DNA from: Scleromatobacter sp045810285
Lineage (GTDB): Bacteria; Pseudomonadota; Gammaproteobacteria; Burkholderiales; Burkholderiaceae_C
NCBI GenBank assembly: GCA_045810285.1
Contig: JBJMWE010000161.1
Span: 1 to 25,471 of the forward strand
DNA: 25,471 bases
Reading direction: 5' to 3'
Below are positions 9,143 to 14,769 of this stretch, piece by piece; positions within the stretch are counted from its first letter, which is position 1, and every line of letters begins with the position of its first letter. A program made the translations under genes and the position numbers. Under the pieces are notes generated by a model. The model saw only the letters and a list, made by a program, of their open reading frames with translations, was not told the origin of the DNA and did not search any database.

Positions 9143-10341
9143 TTGCGGGCTCCCGCGGCCGCGCCCGACGCCGGCCTGGCGGCCTCCGTCACCCGGGACC
9201 CGGGCTTGAGCTTGTACTGGCCGTCGACGACGACGCGCTCGCCGGCGCTCACGCCGGACGCGATCGCCGCGATGCCGTCCTGGATCTGCGCGAGCGCGAT
9301 CGGGCGGCTCTGCACCGTCTTGGCCTGGTCGTCGACGACATAGACGTAGACGCCGCCCTGGCCCCGCTGCACTGCCTGCTCGGGCACCGTCAGCGCGTTC
9401 GCGCGCGTGCCCAGGATCAGGCGCATGTTGACGTACTGGCCCGGCCACAGGTTGTGCTGGCCGTTGACGAAGCTGGCCTTGAGCTGCACGGTGCCGGTGC
9501 TGGTGTCGATCTGGTTGTTCAGCAGCGTGAGATGGCCCGCGCCCAGCATCTGGCCGCCGTCGCGCGGGAAGGCCTGCACGAGCACGGGCTTCTTCGAGTC
9601 GAGCGCGTGGATCGTCTCCTGCACCGCGTCGTCGGGCAGCGTGAAGACGACGGAGATCGGGTCGATCTGGTTGATCACCACGAGTCCGGTCGCGTCGGAC
9701 GCGTGCACGATGTTGCCGGGATCGACCAGGCGGGCGCCCGCGCGGCCGCTGATCGGCGCGGTGATCGCGGTGAAGCCCAGCTGCACCTGGGCCGCGTTGA
9801 CGGCGGCCTCGTCCGACTTGACGCTCGCCGCGAGCTGGTCGACCAGCGCCTTCTGCGTGTCGAGCTGCTGCTGCGTGGCCGCGTCCTGCGCGATCAGCGT
9901 CTCGTAGCGCCTCAGGTCGACGCGCGCGTTGGCGAGCGTGGCCTGGTCCTTGGCGCGCGTGGCCTGCGCCTGCAGCAGCTGCGCCTGCAGCGTTCGCGGG
10001 TCGAGCTGGGCCAGCAGCTGGCCCTTCTTCACGTCCTGGCCTTCGGTGAAGGCGACCTTGTCCAGCTGGCCGTCGACGCGTGCCTTCACGGTCACCGAGT
10101 ACGTGGGCGTCACGGTGCCGATGCCGGTGCGGTAGACCGGCACGTCCTGCTGCTTGACCAGCGCGGTGGTGACGGCCACCGGGCCTTCGTCGCGCTTGCC
10201 CTTGCCCTTGCCCTCCTCGGCGGCATTGGCGGGGCGTTCGATGGACCACATGCCGAAGGCGAGCACGGCGAGCGCGATCGCGACGAGGGCCCAGGTGGTG
10301 CGGTGGCGGGAGAAATGGGTGCTCATGGCGGAACGGTTCAT
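9139..10341 (-). CDS. RND efflux periplasmic adaptor (membrane fusion protein), MdtA-like
   Basis: This 400-residue adaptor links the inner-membrane pump to the outer-membrane channel. The N-terminus has one hydrophobic anchor (about residues 16-32) and no lipobox, followed by a Lys/Gly-rich charged linker (EEGKGKGKRDEG). The barrel-sandwich half-motif VKARVDGQLDKVAFTEGQDVKKGQ, broken here as VKARVDGQL and FTEGQDVKKGQ, leads into an alpha-hairpin rich in Gln/Ala. It is followed by FTAITAPISGRAG and the beta-barrel/membrane-proximal domains (LTVPEQAVQRGQGG). All are standard for MdtA. The ATG at 10341 overlaps the upstream gene's stop as ATGA. A second in-frame ATG at 10326 lacks a ribosome binding site, so the overlapping start is preferred. 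The 3' end overlaps the pump gene. Confidence 0.95.
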   Translation of the reverse strand: MNRSAMSTHFSRHRTTWALVAIALAVLAFGMWSIERPANAAEEGKGKGKRDEGPVAVTTALVKQQDVPVYRTGIGTVTPTYSVTVKARVDGQLDKVAFTEGQDVKKGQLLAQLDPRTLQAQLLQAQATRAKDQATLANARVDLRRYETLIAQDAATQQQLDTQKALVDQLAASVKSDEAAVNAAQVQLGFTAITAPISGRAGARLVDPGNIVHASDATGLVVINQIDPISVVFTLPDDAVQETIHALDSKKPVLVQAFPRDGGQMLGAGHLTLLNNQIDTSTGTVQLKASFVNGQHNLWPGQYVNMRLILGTRANALTVPEQAVQRGQGGVYVYVVDDQAKTVQSRPIALAQIQDGIAAIASGVSAGERVVVDGQYKLKPGSRVTEAARPASGAAAGARK

Positions 10342-11762
10342 TGCGCCTGGTCGGGCGTGGGATCGGAGGCGCTCCAGCCGCCGCCGGTGGCGGCGACGAG
10401 CGCGATGCTGGCCGCCACGAGGCGGCCGCGCAGCTGGACGGCACTGCGCCGGGCGTTGAGCGACAGCGTCTGCGCCGTCACCACGCCGAGGTAGCTGGCC
10501 GTGCCGGCGCGGTACTGCGCCAGCGCCAGCCGCTCGGCCTGCTGCGACGCGCGCACCGCCTGGTCCTGCAGCGTCGCTTCCTGGTCGAGCAGGCGCAGCA
10601 GCGCGAGCTGGTCCTCGACCTGCTGGAAGCCCACCAGCACCGTCTGCTTGTACTGCGCGGCGGCGACGTCGTAGGCGGCCACGGCCTGCGCGGTGCGGGC
10701 GCTGCGCAGGCCGCCGTCGAAGAGCGTCTGCGCCAGCGCGGCGCCCAGGGACCAGACGCGGGCCGGCGCGTCGAACAGGTCGCCCAAGGCCGCCGCGCTG
10801 AAGCCGCCACTGGCGCTGAGGGTCAGCTGCGGGAAGTACGCGGCCCTGGCGACGCCGATCCCGGCGTTGGCCGCGGCGGCGCGGCGTTCGGCGGCGGCGA
10901 TGTCGGGCCGATGTTCCAGCAGCGCGGACGGCAGGCCCACCGGCGTGGCGGGCGTCTTCAGCGCGAGCGGCTGGTCGGCCGGCGCGGCGGGCAATGCGAA
11001 CTGCGCGGGCGCGCGGCCGGTCAGCACGGCGATCGCGTGTTCCAGTTGCGCGCGCGCGGCCTCGAGGTCCACCGCCGCGGCCTGCGCCTGCGCGAGCTGC
11101 GCCTCGGCCAGGGCGACGTCCGACTGCAGTGCCACGCCGGCGTCGTGCTGCGCGCGCGTGAGCTTGAGCGCCCTGCCATAGGCGTCGATCGTGGCGGCGT
11201 ACAGGTCGCGCTGCTGGTCGGCCACGCGCAGCTGCACGTAGTCCTGCGCCAGCGTCGTCTGGATGCTCAGGCGCGCGGCGGCGAGGTCGTCCTGGCCGGC
11301 CTGCGCGCCGGCGTCGCCGGCCTCGACCTGGCGGCGCACGCTGCCCCACAGGTCGGGCTCCCAGCTCGCGGCCAGCCCCAGCGAATAGCCATCGCCCACC
11401 TTGATGCCACTGGTGTTGGTGCGCGCGCGCTGGGCGCCGGCGGCCAGCCCGAGCGACGGGAACAGGCCGGCGCGGTCGACGTCGGCCAGCGCCTTCGCCT
11501 GGCGGTACGCGGCCTCGGCCTGGCGGATGTCCTGGTTGGCCCGGCCCGCGTCGGCCTGGAGGCCGGCCAGCACCGGATCGCCATAGGCCTGCCACCACGC
11601 CAGCCCGCTGGCGGCCGGGCGCGGGTCGGCCGGCTTCCAGTCGCCGCCTTCCTTGTACGCGTCGGGCACGGGCAGCGCGGGCCGCACGTAGTCGGGCCCG
11701 ACGGCGCAGGCCGACAGCAGCGTGGCGGCCGCCAGGGCAAGCAGGGAAGGGCGCAGGCGCAT
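10338..11762 (-). CDS. NodT/OprM-type outer-membrane efflux lipoprotein
   Basis: This 474-residue outer-membrane factor forms the exit channel of the tripartite pump. The signal sequence ends in a lipobox (LLSAC, Cys19), followed by AVGPDYVRP, the signature of the NodT/OprM family, so it is a lipid-anchored channel. Two long helical repeats rich in Ala/Gln follow, including the family motif EHRPDIAAAERRAAAANA and the YFPQLTLSASGGF strand. The ATG at 11762 places the lipobox at a normal distance; an in-frame ATG at 11801 would add 13 residues before the signal and is less likely. It is the first gene of the operon outer-membrane factor-adaptor-pump-regulator-kinase, an unusual order because the channel gene is more often last. 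Confidence 0.95.
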   Translation of the reverse strand: MRLRPSLLALAAATLLSACAVGPDYVRPALPVPDAYKEGGDWKPADPRPAASGLAWWQAYGDPVLAGLQADAGRANQDIRQAEAAYRQAKALADVDRAGLFPSLGLAAGAQRARTNTSGIKVGDGYSLGLAASWEPDLWGSVRRQVEAGDAGAQAGQDDLAAARLSIQTTLAQDYVQLRVADQQRDLYAATIDAYGRALKLTRAQHDAGVALQSDVALAEAQLAQAQAAAVDLEAARAQLEHAIAVLTGRAPAQFALPAAPADQPLALKTPATPVGLPSALLEHRPDIAAAERRAAAANAGIGVARAAYFPQLTLSASGGFSAAALGDLFDAPARVWSLGAALAQTLFDGGLRSARTAQAVAAYDVAAAQYKQTVLVGFQQVEDQLALLRLLDQEATLQDQAVRASQQAERLALAQYRAGTASYLGVVTAQTLSLNARRSAVQLRGRLVAASIALVAATGGGWSASDPTPDQAQ

Positions 11763-11839
11763 GGAGACGGACTTCGGGGAGTGAGCGGGGACAGGCTGCA
11801 CTCTAGTCCCGGCGGGCGGGCGTCACGCTGACCTGAAGA

Positions 11840-11853
11840 TGACCGTTTTGTCA
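11840..11853. promoter_or_regulatory. Candidate response-regulator operator, TGAC-6 nt-GTCA
   Basis: TGAC (11840-11843) and GTCA (11850-11853) form an inverted repeat with a T-rich centre, 78 nt upstream of the first efflux gene. It loosely resembles the TGACAA/TTGTCA boxes of CusR/CopR-type regulators, the class encoded at the end of this operon. A second close pair, GTCA-3 nt-TGAC, lies at 11822-11832. Autoregulation is inferred, not shown. Confidence 0.4.
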
Positions 11854-11890
11854 GCTTGGCGGGGCGAGTCGGGCGGCGCCATGGCGGGGG

Positions 11891-11928
11891 TGGATCCTGC
11901 GACTTCGCTTCGCTGCGCGCAGGATGAC
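11891..11928 (-). repeat. 28-bp hairpin repeat, minus orientation, with 10-bp loop insertion
   Basis: It matches the repeat unit in reverse complement but has 10 extra bases (TTCGCTTCGC) in the loop, while both 8-bp arms (ATCCTGCG and CGCAGGAT) are perfect. An insertion confined to the loop suggests that the hairpin is what is being kept. Confidence 0.9.
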
Positions 11929-11985
11929 ACGCAGTTCGTTCTGACCCGCGCGCGGCAAGCCGGGGCTGGCAAGCAACACGACGCC

Positions 11986-12013
11986 GTCATCCTGCGCGCA
12001 GTCGCAGGATCCA
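11986..12013 (+). repeat. 28-bp hairpin repeat, plus orientation, perfect copy
   Basis: It is identical over all 28 bases to the copies at 3609, 3717 and 25344. With the minus-oriented copy at 11891-11928 it makes a divergent pair separated by 57 bp of unrelated sequence. Confidence 0.93.
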
Positions 12014-12034
12014 TGCGTCCTCAAGGCGCATCGG

Positions 12035-12060
12035 CGAGGCGCGTCCGACAACGCGCCTCG
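12035..12060 (-). terminator. Hairpin at the 3' end of the chemoreceptor gene
   Basis: CGAGGCGCGT (12035-12044) and ACGCGCCTCG (12051-12060) are perfect 10-bp inverted arms around a 6-nt loop, 13 nt past the chemoreceptor stop. There is no T-run on the minus strand, so termination is likely weak or factor-dependent. Confidence 0.4.
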
Positions 12061-12073
12061 GCGCGTCGCCGCC

Positions 12074-13408
12074 TCAGAACGAATACGCCAGCCGCAGCCC
12101 GCCCCAGTGCCGGCCCTGCACGGTGATCGGTGCCGACAGGTCCTTCATCAGCACCCGCTGCCCGCCGCCCATGTCGCGGCGGTAGGTCTGCAGCAGGAAG
12201 CGCCGCTCGTTGCGGCCGGCGGCCAGGCCCGTGCGGTCGTTGAAGATGCGGCGGTTGCGCGCATGGGCCGCGTTCCATACCGGGTCGGCGCCCTGGGGCT
12301 GCGAGAACTTCAGGTTGTGCGTGGGCAGGAAGCCGTTGCGGTCGACCGCGGCGCAGAACACGACCTTCGGATCGAAGCCCAGCAGCTCTTCCTGCACCGG
12401 CGGGAAGAGCTCGTCGGTGAGCGCGACGAAGCGCGTCATGACCTGCGCCGGGTTGCTGCCGGCCACGGGCTGGTACTTCTCGTCGAACAGGTCGGCCATC
12501 GAGATGCGGCCGCCGGCCACGGCCTGCTCCAGCGCCGCGGACAGCCGCGCCGCGCCGCGCTGCACCGCCTCGATGAAGGGGGTGTCGGTGGTGACGGCGC
12601 CGCAGTCGTTGGTGATCTCGGCCAGTGCCTCGGAGGCCTGCAGGAAGCTGCGCGTGTTGGCGTTGACGCGCTTGAGCGTCTCGGCGTTGGCCGCCACCGA
12701 CGCCGCCACGGTGCCCACCTCGGTGGTGACGGCCTGGCAGGTCTGCAGGTTGCGCTGCGTGGCTGCCACGATCTCGTTGACGCTCGCCTCCACCTGCCCG
12801 AGCGCCTGGTGGAACGCGCTGTGCGTCGCGGCGTCCTTCGATTCGGTGATGCTGGCGGCCAGGCTGTCGATGCGCGCATCGAGCTGCGTCACCGTGGACA
12901 TGATCAGCTTGGACGACTGCTCGACCTTGGCCGCCAGATCCTTGACCGCCTCGGCCACCACCGCGAAGCCGGCGCCCGCCTCGCCGGCGCGCTTGGCCTC
13001 GACCGTGGCGTTGAACGCGACGAGCCGCGTCTGCAGCGCGATCTGCGTGATGTCGGTGGCCGCGGAGGCCACGTCGCGCAGGGACGTGACCACGCCCAGC
13101 ACGCCCTGGCCGACCTGCGCCACGGCGTTGCGGGCGTGGCCCATCGCCACGCGGCTGGCCTCGCCGCTCGACTCGATCGCGCGGTTGGACTTGACCATCG
13201 CCTGCATGTCGGCGGCCAGCTGCCCGATCTCCGTGACCTGCCGGCTGCTGGACGCGACGACGTCCTCGATGGTTCCGTCGAGCTCGGCCGCGCCGCGACC
13301 CAGCTCGGAGGCCTTGCCGGCGATGTCGCGGATCGCGCCCGTGAAGTCGGGGCCCGAGGGCTGCGTCGGCATGACGGCGGGCGGCGGCGGGCGCCGGCGG
13401 TTGAACAT
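12074..13408 (-). CDS. Soluble methyl-accepting chemotaxis protein with C-terminal sensor domain
   Basis: This 444-residue receptor should feed a chemotaxis-type kinase. It has no membrane segment or signal peptide, so it is cytoplasmic. After a Pro-rich start (RRRPPPPAV), residues about 20-270 are a coiled-coil signalling domain. Its hairpin tip is FNATVEAKRAGEAGAGFAV (about 132-150), a variant of the usual NAAVEAARAGEQGRGFAV. The C-terminal 150 residues form a separate domain with DRNGFLPTHNLKFSQ (from D356), RNRRIFNDRTGL and HWGGLRLAYSF. I know this type of domain from other soluble receptors but cannot name its ligand. The ATG at 13408 follows AGGAGA. No che genes are nearby. It lies just downstream of the sugar operon on the same strand, but a promoter in the 121-bp gap suggests separate expression. 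Confidence 0.9.
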   Translation of the reverse strand: MFNRRRPPPPAVMPTQPSGPDFTGAIRDIAGKASELGRGAAELDGTIEDVVASSSRQVTEIGQLAADMQAMVKSNRAIESSGEASRVAMGHARNAVAQVGQGVLGVVTSLRDVASAATDITQIALQTRLVAFNATVEAKRAGEAGAGFAVVAEAVKDLAAKVEQSSKLIMSTVTQLDARIDSLAASITESKDAATHSAFHQALGQVEASVNEIVAATQRNLQTCQAVTTEVGTVAASVAANAETLKRVNANTRSFLQASEALAEITNDCGAVTTDTPFIEAVQRGAARLSAALEQAVAGGRISMADLFDEKYQPVAGSNPAQVMTRFVALTDELFPPVQEELLGFDPKVVFCAAVDRNGFLPTHNLKFSQPQGADPVWNAAHARNRRIFNDRTGLAAGRNERRFLLQTYRRDMGGGQRVLMKDLSAPITVQGRHWGGLRLAYSF

Positions 13409-13469
13409 GCGGTCTCCTGGCGCGCCCGGCACGGGGGTGCGCCGGGACAGTATTTGTTGTCGTCGGGCC

Positions 13470-13498
13470 AGTATGCAAAGGATGCCGGCCGGCGGCAA
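13470..13498 (-). promoter_or_regulatory. Candidate sigma70 promoter for the chemoreceptor gene
   Basis: On the minus strand, TTGCCG (13493-13498) and CATACT (13470-13475) are separated by 17 bp, about 60 nt before the start codon. Both boxes match four of six consensus bases. Confidence 0.35.
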
Positions 13499-13529
13499 GG
13501 CGAAATCCAGGGACTTTGTCGCGCTGTTG

Positions 13530-14720
13530 TCAGAGTTGCAGCTTGACCTTGCGCGTGATCAACGCCGTCGCTCCAAGGACGAACGACGCGAACACCGCGC
13601 AGAAGGCGACGCCGGGCAGGCCGTGGTTCAGCGCGTCCGGCAGCCGCGTGCCCGACGCGTCCTCCAGGGCCACGACGACGAACGGGATCAGGTAGGCCAC
13701 CAGGGGCTGCGCGGCCACCGGCGCCAGCCAGCGCGTCCAGCGCGCGTGGCCGCGCAGATCGATCGTCCCGTACAGCGCCGCGAACAGCGCGATGCAGATC
13801 GCGGCCGAATACAGGCACCAGGTGGGCGAGGCGTAGATCTTGGAGATCGTGTACGCGGGCCGCAGCCAGGCGCCGACGACGATGCAGCCGGCCGCCAGCA
13901 GCGCCGCCTGGCCGAAGCGGCGCAGCGGCGCGACGTCCGAGGGCCGCGCGAAGAACACGAGGCTGGTGACGACGCCCAGCAGGGTCAGCGAGGTCTCGCA
14001 GACGAGGCCGCCGCTGTCGGCCAGGTCGGACCAGTCGGGATATGCCGCGGCCGGGAATGCATGGCACAGCGCATAGGCCGCGACGCAGGCCGCGGCCGCG
14101 AGAAGCAGCACGAGGATGCGTGCGCGGCACGCGAGGTAGACCGACGCCGAGATCAGGTACGACCAGCCGATCAGGCCCAGGATGCCCCACCACTGGTGCG
14201 TCATCCAGGCCTTGCCGTCCGGCCCGCCGCGCCAGGTGCAGCACAGCACCAGCAGCCCCAGTGCGCCGGCGGCGCGCCAGGTGTTGATCCCGCCGACCTC
14301 GGCGCGGCCGTACACGCCCCAGACCAGGAAGGTGCACAGGTACAGCCCCAGCGACCACCAGCCGATGTTGAACGGCATGCGCGCCGGACTGAAGCCGTCC
14401 TCCGCGTTGACCATGAAGAACCCGAGCAGGATCAACCCGAGCGAGCGCGCCAGCACGTGGCGTTGCAGCGCCGCGCCGTCGTCGCCGCGCGCCTGGCGCT
14501 GGGCCAGCGCGAACGGGATGGACATGCCCACGATGAACAGGAAGGCCGGGAAGACGACGTCGACGAAGCTCATCGCGTCGGCGTCGGCCTTCATGTGGCG
14601 CGCCCATTGCGGCACGCCGCTGACGCCCGCGAGCTGGTTGACGAAGACCATCACGAGGATGGTGAGGCCGCGGAACGCGTCGATGGACGCGATGCGCTGG
14701 CGGGACAGAGGGATGATCAC
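13530..14720 (-). CDS. Multi-pass membrane acyltransferase, HGSNAT/NagX-like (DUF5009/COG4299 type)
   Basis: This 396-residue inner-membrane protein has about ten hydrophobic segments. It starts RIASIDAFRGLTILVMVFVN (residues 9-28) and has VDVVFPAFLFIVG at 53-65. Both match the N-terminal region of human lysosomal heparan-alpha-glucosaminide N-acetyltransferase and bacterial NagX-like proteins. The human enzyme acetylates terminal glucosamine with cytosolic acetyl-CoA across the membrane. By inference, this protein may acetylate glucosaminyl sugars during uptake, though NagX has also been proposed to be a transporter. The GTG at 14720 is used because the conserved RIASIDAFRG block begins only nine residues in; no strong ribosome binding site precedes it. 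It is the last gene of the sugar operon, 49 nt after the TonB receptor. The family is well supported and the substrate unproven. Confidence 0.85.
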   Translation of the reverse strand: MIIPLSRQRIASIDAFRGLTILVMVFVNQLAGVSGVPQWARHMKADADAMSFVDVVFPAFLFIVGMSIPFALAQRQARGDDGAALQRHVLARSLGLILLGFFMVNAEDGFSPARMPFNIGWWSLGLYLCTFLVWGVYGRAEVGGINTWRAAGALGLLVLCCTWRGGPDGKAWMTHQWWGILGLIGWSYLISASVYLACRARILVLLLAAAACVAAYALCHAFPAAAYPDWSDLADSGGLVCETSLTLLGVVTSLVFFARPSDVAPLRRFGQAALLAAGCIVVGAWLRPAYTISKIYASPTWCLYSAAICIALFAALYGTIDLRGHARWTRWLAPVAAQPLVAYLIPFVVVALEDASGTRLPDALNHGLPGVAFCAVFASFVLGATALITRKVKLQL

Positions 14721-14769
14721 TTGGGAGGGTTCCAGGTTCGCCCGCGTTCGCTCGTCGCGTGAGCGCCGG

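Larger units (their letters stand above)
11763..12073. other. Efflux-operon upstream region with two opposed repeat copies
   Basis: The 311 bp between the efflux operon and the chemoreceptor gene hold a candidate operator near the operon, two copies of the 28-bp repeat in opposite orientation and a hairpin at the chemoreceptor 3' end, each listed separately. Both flanking genes are on the minus strand, so this stretch contains the operon promoter. No clear -10/-35 pair was found. No coding frame here has support. Confidence 0.7.

Noticed and set aside
5828..9343. Very long plus-strand frame opposite the RND pump
   Set aside because: It is His/Arg/Gln-rich antisense translation of the pump gene with no recognisable domain.
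3558..12013. Composite transposon carrying the efflux operon
   Set aside because: Repeat copies bracket it, but there is no transposase, no full-length insertion sequence and no visible target duplication.
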